Of a stretch of DNA of 64,000 nucleotides, positions 8,174 through 16,286 are shown piece by piece; position 1 is the stretch's first letter, and each line of letters opens with the position of its first letter. Source of the stretch: Trabulsiella odontotermitis (GTDB lineage Bacteria > Pseudomonadota > Gammaproteobacteria > Enterobacterales > Enterobacteriaceae); contig NZ_LIFX01000004.1 of the NCBI RefSeq assembly GCF_001297775.1, positions 1 through 64,000 of the forward strand, given 5' to 3'. The notes under the pieces were generated by a model. That model was not told the DNA's origin. It did not search any database and worked only from the letters and a program-made list of their open reading frames with translations. The position numbers and the translations under genes are program-made.

Positions 8174-9067
8174 ATGCATTTTTTATCCCGTCGCTTTGGC
8201 TGGCATGAAGCCTCTTTTGAGGATTATATTCAGGCCTATGATCGGTTTGGTGGCAGTACGCTCGCAAATCCTCGTATTCTTCATTTCTTTCATACCCGAC
8301 ATCGTCTTAATGAAACATTCTTTATTCAACGAAGCCGGTCAGGGGAGTTAACGGGCGGCGTATGTATCTGGGATGGTAAGTATATTGCCGGTGACCAGAA
8401 GCCAGTGAAAGCGCACCAGTTAACCCGCTATCCTCTTAATTTTGACGAACTGGTATTGCCGGTATCCCCGCAGACCAGAGCGTTGCTCCCGTTCAGAACG
8501 AAATTTTTGTCCGGGCTTAATCATGCATCATTCATGAACTGTAGCCACCGGCTCAATGCAGGAAGAGAAATCAGCATTGTCAGGCCGGTCAGTCAGAAAA
8601 CACGCCAGTCGCGCAATCGCGAGTTAAAACGCTTTCTGAATAGTGGCGGCGAAGTCCGTTGTGTCACCGATTATTCACATGATGAACTCATCCGTATTTA
8701 TGCGCGTCTGTATTTTCTGCGACGCGGGAAAAATATCACAGCAGAGCCGATAGCTGATTTACTAAATGACATCCCCGATCTTATGTTCGGCAAAATACTT
8801 ACCTTCAACGATGAACCCTGCGCCATGCAATGGCTCACTAAGTCAGAAGATCATCAACGCGTCTATCTGGATTACATTAACGCCGGAATGGATCTCGCCT
8901 TGTCATCGTTATCAGTAGGGACGCTGGCGGCATGGGTGAATATTCAGGCAGCGCAGGATTATTGCCAGATAACAGGGAAACAGATGCGATTTAGCTTTGG
9001 CCGTCCGACCGCTGACTATAAAGCCCGCTGGTGTGATCGGGAACCGCTTTATCGTCTGATTGCTTAA
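8174..9067 (+). CDS. Mig-14 family protein (antimicrobial-peptide resistance type)
   Basis: 297-aa protein that matches what I know of the Mig-14 family (PF07395): FEDYIQAYDRFGGSTLANP near the N-terminus, then GGVCIWDGKYIAGDQ, LPFRTKFLS, a central basic REL-KRFLNSGG stretch, RRGK, YLDYINAG and the C-terminal RFSFGRPTADYKARWC. In Salmonella, mig-14 is a PhoP/SlyA-controlled, inner-membrane-associated protein needed for resistance to polymyxin and cathelicidin and for persistence in macrophages. The fold resembles GNAT-type acyltransferases, but the activity is unproven. Good ribosome site AAGGA at 8163-8167. Followed after 24 bases by a glycosyltransferase gene. Confidence 0.75.
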   Translation: MHFLSRRFGWHEASFEDYIQAYDRFGGSTLANPRILHFFHTRHRLNETFFIQRSRSGELTGGVCIWDGKYIAGDQKPVKAHQLTRYPLNFDELVLPVSPQTRALLPFRTKFLSGLNHASFMNCSHRLNAGREISIVRPVSQKTRQSRNRELKRFLNSGGEVRCVTDYSHDELIRIYARLYFLRRGKNITAEPIADLLNDIPDLMFGKILTFNDEPCAMQWLTKSEDHQRVYLDYINAGMDLALSSLSVGTLAAWVNIQAAQDYCQITGKQMRFSFGRPTADYKARWCDREPLYRLIA

Positions 9068-9091
9068 TTCCGCGACCATGCATACGTAAAC

Positions 9092-10075
9092 ATGAAACAC
9101 GATCAACAAAAAGATATTAGCGTTATTATTCCGGTATTCAATGCAGCGGCCTGTATTGGTGACCTTGTTCGTTCCCTGCTCAGCGAGCAGGCGGTCAACA
9201 TGGAAGTGATCGTCGTGGATGATGGCTCGACAGACGAGACATGGGCCGTTCTCTGCGCCATCACCGATGAACGGCTCATTACGCTCCACCAGGAGAATCA
9301 GGGCGTATACGCTGCACGTAACGCGGCGCTGGCAGTTCACCGCGGTGAATGGGTGGTGTTCCTTGATGCCGACGATCAGATCACCGGGGATTTTCTCCAG
9401 AAACGGCTGTACACAGCCCGTACAACACAGGCGGATGTCGTTATCTTTAACGGCTGGCATGTCAGCAGCACCGGGGAACGTCGCCGTGCTGTCCACCACC
9501 GGCAGCCTTACGTGAGTACACTGACCGGGTACGAGTGGATACGCCATTGCGTCAGTCAGAAAGAATGGCCGCACTACCTGTGGCTGCAGATCGTCCGCTC
9601 GGCGTATATCCGCGATAATAACCTGCGATTCCAGCCAGGCAAAAGTCACAAAGATGTATTGTGGACGGTTCAGCTTGCGACCGGAAATGGCCGGTTTTAT
9701 TTCTCTGACAGAGCGGATTACCTCTATATCAGTAACCCGGCGTCGATAACGCACCGGCAGGATTATTATGATATCCGCGCGACCAGCTATATTGATTTGA
9801 TTGCAGAAATCCTGGCCATTGGCGCACAGCCGCAACATCACACGGTCAGAGGTTCACTGGTCAGGCATGCTCTGGTGGAGAGTCGGCACTTTCTGGGGTT
9901 GTACCGGCGCAAAGTGGAAAACCCGCAGGCACTGAGAACGCTGTTCAGGCAGCGGATTTCGCTACGCCAGTTGCTGCCAGGGGTGAGCAGCCTGAGTGAT
10001 GTTTTTTTCTTCCTGAAACTGATGCGTAAAATCTACCTGCCGTCACGTCGTCAGCGGGTACTGGCACCGAAATAA
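9092..10075 (+). CDS. Family 2 glycosyltransferase, WaaH (YibD)-like
   Basis: 327-aa GT-A fold glycosyltransferase: ISVIIPVFNA at the N-terminus, EVIVVDDGSTDETW, the AARNAAL segment and the DxD-type VVFLDADDQ. Beyond the generic domain it shares landmarks with E. coli WaaH/YibD: TGYEWIR, W-P/T-H-xxW followed by RSAYIRDNNLRF, a KDVLWT motif and the SITHRQ segment. WaaH adds glucuronic acid to heptose III of the LPS inner core. There are no transmembrane segments, as expected for a cytosolic face enzyme. No clear ribosome site is seen, so translation may be coupled to the upstream mig-14-like gene. Exact sugar and acceptor are inference. Confidence 0.75.
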   Translation: MKHDQQKDISVIIPVFNAAACIGDLVRSLLSEQAVNMEVIVVDDGSTDETWAVLCAITDERLITLHQENQGVYAARNAALAVHRGEWVVFLDADDQITGDFLQKRLYTARTTQADVVIFNGWHVSSTGERRRAVHHRQPYVSTLTGYEWIRHCVSQKEWPHYLWLQIVRSAYIRDNNLRFQPGKSHKDVLWTVQLATGNGRFYFSDRADYLYISNPASITHRQDYYDIRATSYIDLIAEILAIGAQPQHHTVRGSLVRHALVESRHFLGLYRRKVENPQALRTLFRQRISLRQLLPGVSSLSDVFFFLKLMRKIYLPSRRQRVLAPK

Positions 10076-10096
10076 TGTGCCGGATACAACGGCACG

Positions 10097-10732
10097 CTAT
10101 CCGTGCCGTCTCGGATTGTCTTCCTGCAGGATATGCAGCCGCAGAAGTTGTGCAAGCGCAGCCGCATCCTTGCGCTCAATCGCAGCCACCATCGCGAAAT
10201 GTTCCTCCGATGACTGAACAATTCTGGCATGGGAATTCCATTGCCCCAGCGCCGCGGAAGGCACCCGGCCACGTAATTCAAAAATGAGCTCAATCATATC
10301 CAGGTTGGAGCAGGGGGCGAGCAGCGCGCGGTGAAAGGCGAGGTTAGATTCGTACTGCTCTAACAGCGTACCGTACTGGGTATAGTGATCGAACAATTCC
10401 GCGCACTGGCGCAGGGCATCCAGTTGCTGCGGTTGAATATGCTCCACGATATCTGCCGCCGAAGCGCTTTCCAGTATTGCCCGGATAGCAGAAATGTTGC
10501 GGCGTTGCTGCTCGTCAGGCGTATAAACGTGGTAGCCGCGGTTAGGCACATGCTGCACCAGTCGTTCAATTACCAGTTGATCCAGCGCCCGGCGCACCTC
10601 GCTGCGGGTGCACTGATAGCGTTCAGCCAGTTCCACCTGTTTCAGCCAGGAGCCCGGCTGAAATTCTCCGGTGTTGATGTCCATCGCGAGGCGATTGGCG
10701 ACATGTACCAGTGCGCTTTTACGGTGCGCCAT
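10097..10732 (-). CDS. GntR family regulator (FCD subfamily)
   Basis: 211-aa repressor-type protein. The N-terminal winged helix (LAMDINTGEFQPGSWLKQVELAERYQ split by the family turn, then TRSEVRRALDQLVIERLV) is followed by an all-helical FCD ligand domain with the metal-site histidines expected in LAFHRALL and LLRLHIL. I start at ATG 10732 (MAHRKSALVHVANRL) because GntR proteins begin just before the winged helix; the frame is open further to 10870. It is divergent from the hydrolase/C45/ABC transporter genes and is the obvious regulator of that unit, probably through the palindrome at 10903-10918. Confidence 0.85.
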   Translation of the reverse strand: MAHRKSALVHVANRLAMDINTGEFQPGSWLKQVELAERYQCTRSEVRRALDQLVIERLVQHVPNRGYHVYTPDEQQRRNISAIRAILESASAADIVEHIQPQQLDALRQCAELFDHYTQYGTLLEQYESNLAFHRALLAPCSNLDMIELIFELRGRVPSAALGQWNSHARIVQSSEEHFAMVAAIERKDAAALAQLLRLHILQEDNPRRHG

Positions 10733-10902
10733 ATCTTCTGTTCCTTCTGCTGTTTCTGCGATCTTATGCTGCTGCCCGATCCTCTGATAATGACGGGCTC
10801 CCTGTTTTTTCGCCAGCGTAAACCCCGGCACTATCGTTTTTTTATCTGACTCAGTGGCGAATTGTGACACGAGCCAGATCTTTTGTTAATAAATTGTTTT
10901 TT

Positions 10903-10918
10903 AAATTGGCGCCAATTT
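10903..10918. promoter_or_regulatory. 16-base perfect palindrome, candidate GntR operator
   Basis: AAATTGGCGCCAATTT is fully self-complementary and lies in the divergent region between the GntR gene and the alpha/beta hydrolase gene, 38 bases before the hydrolase start. Its size and symmetry suit a dimeric winged-helix repressor. Confidence 0.6.
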
Positions 10919-10955
10919 TGGTTTTGTGTTTGAATCGAATTTGAACAGCGACTGA

Positions 10956-11831
10956 ATGGGCAAACAATTTATGCAACAAACTGATATTAAAGGTAATTCA
11001 GAAAATGCCGCCGTGCGTGGTCTGGCGCTTTACTACCGTGGAAGCACCACCATCTTTTCCTGCCAGCACGATCCGCGCTTTCAGTATTGCCTGTATGTTC
11101 CCCCTGGCTTTGATGATGACAAAAGCGGATATCGCCTGATTGTGGCGATGCATGGCACCGGGCGCTCGATGGTGCAGTACCGCGACGCGTTTGCCGAGTT
11201 TGCGCGCTACAACCGGTGCGTCGTGCTGGCGCCGTTGTTTGCGGTCGGGCCGCTGGGCGATGGCAACGCGCACGGATTTAAGTACATCATCGAGCAGGAT
11301 CTTCGCTACGACCAGTTGCTGCTGGCGATGATCGACGAAGTCAGCGCCCTGCTGGAATATGACTTTGGCCGCTTTCTGCTGTTCGGCTATTCCGGCGGAG
11401 GTCATTTCGCCCACCGCTTTCTCTACATCCACCCGGAAAAGTTGCTCGGTGTTTCTGTCGGTGCGCCGGGGTCCGTCACGCTGCTGGACGACAGCAAGGC
11501 CTGGTGGCCTGGCGTGCAGAACTTTGAGCAGATTTTTGGCAAGCCCCTGAATTACCGCGCATTGCGCGAGGTGGCGGTACAGCTGGTGGTGGGGAAGGTG
11601 GATCTGGAAACCTGGGAGATTACACACAAACCCGGCGGTCGTTACTACATGCCCGGCTGTAATGATGCTGGCGTCACCCGTATCGAGCGCAACACGGCAT
11701 TGCTGAACAGCCTGCGCGAACACGGCATCGACGCCGTACAGGACATTGTCCCGAACGTCGGCCATGACGGGATGAAAGTTCTGGAGCAGGTTAAAGATTT
11801 CTTCCTGCGGGTTTTGCAGGCACATCGCTGA
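10956..11831 (+). CDS. Alpha/beta hydrolase (esterase/PHB-depolymerase-like)
   Basis: 291-aa cytosolic hydrolase without signal peptide. The oxyanion-side motif VAMHGTGRSM at about residue 64 and the nucleophile elbow GYSGGG with Ser146 are clear, and the C-terminal NVGHDGM supplies the catalytic histidine. Such enzymes cleave esters, thioesters or peptides. ATG codons at 10956 and 10971 are both possible, neither with a strong ribosome site. The C45 gene follows after 12 bases and the importer after that, so the hydrolase probably acts on an imported compound or its first breakdown product. Confidence 0.8.
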   Translation: MGKQFMQQTDIKGNSENAAVRGLALYYRGSTTIFSCQHDPRFQYCLYVPPGFDDDKSGYRLIVAMHGTGRSMVQYRDAFAEFARYNRCVVLAPLFAVGPLGDGNAHGFKYIIEQDLRYDQLLLAMIDEVSALLEYDFGRFLLFGYSGGGHFAHRFLYIHPEKLLGVSVGAPGSVTLLDDSKAWWPGVQNFEQIFGKPLNYRALREVAVQLVVGKVDLETWEITHKPGGRYYMPGCNDAGVTRIERNTALLNSLREHGIDAVQDIVPNVGHDGMKVLEQVKDFFLRVLQAHR

Positions 11832-11843
11832 GGAGCAAACAAC

Positions 11844-12950
11844 GTGACGCAACCATTTCCGCTCATTGAAATTTCCGGCACGCCCTATGCGCGCGGCTGC
11901 CAGTATGGCGAACAGGCAAAGGCCCGAATTCACGCCAGCGTGGCCATCTATGGCGACCAGCTTGATGCCCTGCAGATTAGCCGCGAACAACGCGAAAAAC
12001 TGATCACCAGTTTCAGCGCGATTATCCACGATTTTGACGCCGATTATCTTAACGAGATGCGGGGCATTGCCGCGGCGTCTGGCGTACCGCTGGAAGCGAT
12101 TGTGATGATCAACGCCCGGACTGAAGTCATAGCCCAGGCGCGAAACCTGCAGTGCTGTGCGACGCCGCATGATGACGCGATAAAAGACGGCTGTACCGGC
12201 GCGGTGATTCTGCCTGAACGTAGCCAGCACGGAAAGCTCATTCACGGGCAGAACTGGGACTGGCGAGCCGAATGCGCGGAGAGTTCCGTGGTGGTGAAAA
12301 TCAAACGGGAGCAGGGGCCGGATGTGCTGACGTTTGTTGAGGCAGGAGGTCTTGGGCGCAGCGGCATGAACAGCGCAGGCATCGCGATTACCGCCAATTA
12401 TCTGCGCTGCGAGCGCGACTATCAGCAGCAGGGCGTCCCGTTGTCACTGATTAGACGTAAAGCGCTGGAGCAGCAGCATATGGCTCTGGCGATGAAAGTG
12501 GTCGCCACCACGCCGAAGTCCTGTTCCAACAACATGATCCTCAGCACCAAAGAGGGGTTTGCCATCGACTTTGAATGTGCGCCGGACGAGAGTTTCACCC
12601 TGTATCCGCAAAACGGCCTGCTGGTGCACGCCAACCATTGGGAAAGCCTGCCCGCCCGCTGCAAAGTCCGTGAGGAGGGCATTGAGGCATCGCCCGATTC
12701 GCTGTACCGGGGATGGCGTGTCAGCGAGTTGCTGAAAGGCTGCGAAAAACCCGGTGAAGAAGAAATGAAAAATGCTTTTTTTGATGATTTCGGAACCCCT
12801 TATTCGGTGTGCCGCCCGCCACGTCCCGGATTCAGCAGTGATTTGTCTGCCACCGTGGCGATGATTGTGATGACGCCTGCCGATGGCGTGATGGATGTGG
12901 CGCCGCTTCCGGCGCTGAACCGCACCTTTACACGTTACACGCTCGACTAA
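11844..12950 (+). CDS. C45 family autoproteolytic acyltransferase/amidohydrolase
   Basis: 368-aa N-terminal-nucleophile hydrolase related to the acyl-CoA:6-aminopenicillanate acyltransferases (peptidase family C45). The self-processing site is KDGCTGAV, with cleavage expected between Gly116 and Cys117 so that Cys117 becomes the nucleophile; NWDWR (about residue 138) and ITANYL are further family motifs. No signal peptide. GTG start at 11844 with GAGGAG in front. Members hydrolyse or exchange acyl groups on amines, including N-acyl amino acids, peptides and penicillins. Together with the preceding hydrolase and the following peptide-type importer it suggests intracellular deacylation of an imported N-acylated compound; the compound is unknown. 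Confidence 0.82.
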   Translation: MTQPFPLIEISGTPYARGCQYGEQAKARIHASVAIYGDQLDALQISREQREKLITSFSAIIHDFDADYLNEMRGIAAASGVPLEAIVMINARTEVIAQARNLQCCATPHDDAIKDGCTGAVILPERSQHGKLIHGQNWDWRAECAESSVVVKIKREQGPDVLTFVEAGGLGRSGMNSAGIAITANYLRCERDYQQQGVPLSLIRRKALEQQHMALAMKVVATTPKSCSNNMILSTKEGFAIDFECAPDESFTLYPQNGLLVHANHWESLPARCKVREEGIEASPDSLYRGWRVSELLKGCEKPGEEEMKNAFFDDFGTPYSVCRPPRPGFSSDLSATVAMIVMTPADGVMDVAPLPALNRTFTRYTLD

Positions 12951-12963
12951 CAGAGAGGCTGGT

Positions 12964-14508
12964 ATGAAAAAGTTTTTATCTGCGATGGCACTGCTCATGC
13001 CGGGACTGATGGCGCAGGCGGCTGACAATACTGTGATCCGTTTCGCTCTCAATCAGGATATCCGGAGTAGCCAGCCAGGCGTGAACCGTGACGGCAACAC
13101 CGACGATGTCCTGATGCACGTTGTGGAAGGTCTGGTCGGGTATCGCGAAGACGGTACGGTCGGGCCGATGCTTGCCTCTTCATGGGACGTCAGCAATGAA
13201 GGGAAAACCTACACCTTTCATCTGCGCGACGGGGTGAAATTTCACAACGGTGACACCATGACGGCGCAGGACGTGGTATGGAGCTGGAAGCACTGGAACG
13301 ATCCGAAAACCCAGTGGCGATGTTTGCGTGAATTTGACGGCAGTAGTTTGATTCATGTGACTGACGTCAGCGCGCCGGATAACCGCACGGTAGTCATGAC
13401 ACTGGAAAAACCGGTGGCGCTGTTCCTTGATACGCTGGCGCGAACCGATTGCGGCGCCGCGGCGGTGATCAGTCCGAAATCCGTCGCGGCGGATGGCGCC
13501 TGGGTTGCGCCGATAGGCACCGGCCCCTTCGTTTTTGGCGACTGGAAACACGGCGAATACGTCTCCCTGAAAAGGTTTGCTGATTACAGCGCCTTACCGG
13601 GTAAACCTGATGGTTTTGTCGGCGGGAAAAAAGCGCTGGTTGATGAGGTTCGCTTTATGGCCGTGCCGGATGCGGCGACGGTAAAAGCAGGTCTGCAATC
13701 CGGTGCGGTGGATCTGGCGCAGGTCAGCCCGATTGACGGCAGTGATCTGAAAAAAGATCCCAATATCGCGCTCGAAGTGGCCCCGAATGCTCAGCGTCAT
13801 GTGATGTTGATTCAGACTGACGATCCGCTGCTGAAAAACGTCAAGCTGCGCCAGGCGATTGCCTCCGCACTGGACAGTGAACAGATTGCGCTCGGCACCA
13901 GTCAGAATATGGCTCACGCCTCCAATTCCAATATTTCCGTCGCCTCGGCGTTTTACAGCAATGTGCAGAAGCAGGGATACAAATACGATCCGGCGCGCAC
14001 CGCGCAGTTGCTGAAAGAGGCGGGTTACAAGGGGCAACCGCTGGAAATTATCGCCAATAAGCGTGCCACGGTACCGAGTTTCGACATGGCGATCATCATT
14101 CAGGCCATGTTGCAGGGTGCCGGTATCAATGCCCGTGTCACCACCATGGAGTGGGCGACGCAGCTGGAGCGTTATCAGTCCGGCCGCTATCAAATGATGA
14201 CATTCACCTATTCGGCGCGCTTCAACCCTGCGCTGGCGTTTGAACAAATTACCGGCGACAAAACCCAACAGAAACGCAAAGTCTGGGGCGATCCACAGGC
14301 CATCGCCATGACCGACAAACTGGCCACCCTCGACGATCAGGCACAAATCCAGGCGCTGACCGACAAACTCCATCAGCAGATGATTGCCGATGTCCCGCTG
14401 ATTATCTTCTATCCGGGGCTGGATATTGTTGCTCACCGCAAGGTTATCAGCGGCTATAAAGCCTGGCTGGCAGCTGCAGCGCGGCTGTGGAACGTCAGCA
14501 AAGCCTGA
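12964..14508 (+). CDS. ABC transporter periplasmic binding protein, family 5
   Basis: 514-aa solute-binding protein of the dipeptide/oligopeptide/nickel class. Signal peptide at residues 1-20 (MKKFLSAMALLMPGLMAQAA). Typical segments are FALNQDIRSSQPG, YTFHLRDGVKFHNGD and MTAQDVVWSWKHWNDP. It is followed by two permeases and a fused double ATPase on the same strand with short spacing, so the importer is complete. The ligand is probably a peptide-like or N-acylated molecule matching the C45 enzyme upstream, but the sequence does not identify it. Confidence 0.9.
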   Translation: MKKFLSAMALLMPGLMAQAADNTVIRFALNQDIRSSQPGVNRDGNTDDVLMHVVEGLVGYREDGTVGPMLASSWDVSNEGKTYTFHLRDGVKFHNGDTMTAQDVVWSWKHWNDPKTQWRCLREFDGSSLIHVTDVSAPDNRTVVMTLEKPVALFLDTLARTDCGAAAVISPKSVAADGAWVAPIGTGPFVFGDWKHGEYVSLKRFADYSALPGKPDGFVGGKKALVDEVRFMAVPDAATVKAGLQSGAVDLAQVSPIDGSDLKKDPNIALEVAPNAQRHVMLIQTDDPLLKNVKLRQAIASALDSEQIALGTSQNMAHASNSNISVASAFYSNVQKQGYKYDPARTAQLLKEAGYKGQPLEIIANKRATVPSFDMAIIIQAMLQGAGINARVTTMEWATQLERYQSGRYQMMTFTYSARFNPALAFEQITGDKTQQKRKVWGDPQAIAMTDKLATLDDQAQIQALTDKLHQQMIADVPLIIFYPGLDIVAHRKVISGYKAWLAAAARLWNVSKA

Positions 14509-14526
14509 TGAGATGAGGAGACGCAC

Positions 14527-15468
14527 ATGCTGCAGTTCCTGCTTACCCGTATTATGACCGCCATTCCCACGCTGCTGCTGGTGACGGTACTGGTCTTTTT
14601 GCTCACCCGCATGGTGCCGGGGGATCCGGCACTGTTGATGCTGGGCGATATGGCGACGGAAAAGAGCCTCGCTGATCTGCGCCATAGCATGGGGCTGGAT
14701 CAGGGGATGGTCCAGCAGTTCATTATCTGGTTTGGCAACGTGTTGCAGGGCAATTTTGGTCACTCGATTCAAAGCGGCCAGGACGTATTGCCGCTTATCC
14801 TGCAACGCTTCAGCGTGACGCTGAGCGTGGTGCTGGCGGCGATTGCGATCGCCTCGCTGCTCGCCGTGCCTGCCGGAATGCTGGCGGCGTGGAAACAGAA
14901 CTCATCGCTGGATACCGGGCTGGTCATGTTCTCCACCTTTTTGCTGTCCATTCCAAGTTTCTGGATGGGGCTACTCATCCTGTTGCTGTTCGGACTGCAA
15001 CTGGGCTGGCTGCCGGTGGTCGGGTACGTATCGTTAAGCGATAACCTGAAAGCGGGCGTTCTGTATCTGCTGATGCCGGTAATGACGCTGGTGCTGGTCG
15101 AGATAGGGGCGCTGGTGCGGATGATGCGTGCCAGTACGCTGGAGGTGCTGCGGCTGGATTACGTTTCCCACGCCCGCGCCAAGGGGCTGCGCGAGCGTAC
15201 CGTACTGTCGCGTCATGTATTTCCTAATGCGTTCGGTCCGACGTGGACACTGATTGGCTTAACGCTCGGTAATTTGCTTAGCGGCGTCGCGGTAACGGAG
15301 ACGGTTTTCAGCCTTCCCGGCCTGGGGCGACTGCTGGTTGATGCCATCTACGCCCGCGATTACCCGGTGATCCAGGGCTGCATGCTATTTATCGCCACGC
15401 TCTACGTACTGACCAATCTGTTGATTGACGCCCTTTACCCGCTATTTAACCCGAGGGTTTCCGCCTGA
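14527..15468 (+). CDS. ABC transporter permease, DppB/GsiC type
   Basis: 313-aa inner-membrane subunit with six hydrophobic segments. The N-terminal LTRIMTAIPTLLLVTVLVF and the GDPA motif (VPGDPALLM) are typical of DppB-type permeases, and the EAA loop is LDYVSHARAKGLRE. Its TGA stop overlaps the start of the next permease (TGATGA), which suggests translational coupling. Confidence 0.92.
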   Translation: MLQFLLTRIMTAIPTLLLVTVLVFLLTRMVPGDPALLMLGDMATEKSLADLRHSMGLDQGMVQQFIIWFGNVLQGNFGHSIQSGQDVLPLILQRFSVTLSVVLAAIAIASLLAVPAGMLAAWKQNSSLDTGLVMFSTFLLSIPSFWMGLLILLLFGLQLGWLPVVGYVSLSDNLKAGVLYLLMPVMTLVLVEIGALVRMMRASTLEVLRLDYVSHARAKGLRERTVLSRHVFPNAFGPTWTLIGLTLGNLLSGVAVTETVFSLPGLGRLLVDAIYARDYPVIQGCMLFIATLYVLTNLLIDALYPLFNPRVSA

Positions 15469-16286
15469 TGAAAAGACGAATAGCGCTTGCGCCCAATGCC
15501 CTGGTCGGCATGACGTTGATTGGCGTCATCGTGCTGGCAGGGCTGGTGGGCTTTTTCTGGACGCCGTTTGATCCTGGCCGGATTAACATCCTGGCACGCC
15601 TGCAGGCGCCCGGCACGCAGTACCTGCTCGGCACAGATGAATATGGCCGTGATGTACTCAGCCGCCTGCTGGCCGGGGCCAGCGCCAGCATGACCATCTC
15701 TCTGGTGACAGTCAGCTTCGCGCTGCTGGCCGGTATTGTCCTCGGGCTGATTAGCGGCTATCTGCGGGGCGTGGTGGATCGGGTCATCATGATGATAACC
15801 GATACACTGCTGGCGTTCCCCGGCATCCTTCTGGCGCTGGGACTCCTCAGTATCCTCGGTAATAACCGCTACGGCATTATTCTCGCCCTGGGGCTGGCTT
15901 ATACGCCGTCAGTGGTGCGTATTGTGCGCGGAACCGTCATGGGGCTGCGTGAAGCGGACTTTGTCGCCGCGGCGCGAATTATGGGGCATAACGAACTGAC
16001 CATTCTTCGCAAGCACGTGTTGCCGAACTGTCTTGCGCCGCTGACAGTACTGGCAACGTCGATGCTCGGTTGGGTGTTGATTTCTGAAAGCGCGCTCTCC
16101 TTTTTAGGGCTTGGCGTGCCGCCACCGGAACCGACCTGGGGCAATATGCTCGCGGCCAGCCGCAATTATCTGGCACAGGCACCCTGGCTGGCGCTGCTGC
16201 CGGGGATCTGTATCTCTCTGGCATTACTGGGCGTCAATATGCTTGGTGATGCGTTACGCGACTATCTCGACCCGAGGATGCAATGA
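15468..16286 (+). CDS. ABC transporter permease, DppC/GsiD type
   Basis: 272-aa second membrane subunit. LGTDEYGRDVLSRLLAGA near residue 51 is the DppC-type signature, and the EAA loop is ADFVAAARIMGHNE. It starts on the last base of the upstream stop codon and overlaps the ATPase gene by four bases, so all four importer genes are coupled. Confidence 0.92.
   Translation: MKRRIALAPNALVGMTLIGVIVLAGLVGFFWTPFDPGRINILARLQAPGTQYLLGTDEYGRDVLSRLLAGASASMTISLVTVSFALLAGIVLGLISGYLRGVVDRVIMMITDTLLAFPGILLALGLLSILGNNRYGIILALGLAYTPSVVRIVRGTVMGLREADFVAAARIMGHNELTILRKHVLPNCLAPLTVLATSMLGWVLISESALSFLGLGVPPPEPTWGNMLAASRNYLAQAPWLALLPGICISLALLGVNMLGDALRDYLDPRMQ

Noticed and set aside
7922-8179. 85-codon ORF on the minus strand
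   Set aside because: Overlaps the small zinc-ribbon gene and its promoter; the plus-strand 51-codon frame has a ribosome site and paired CxxC motifs, and this one has neither.
10998-12245. 415-codon ORF on the minus strand
   Set aside because: Antisense to the alpha/beta hydrolase and C45 genes, both of which have clear catalytic motifs; no family features in the antisense product.
13594-14805. 403-codon ORF on the minus strand
   Set aside because: Antisense shadow of the ABC binding-protein and permease genes.
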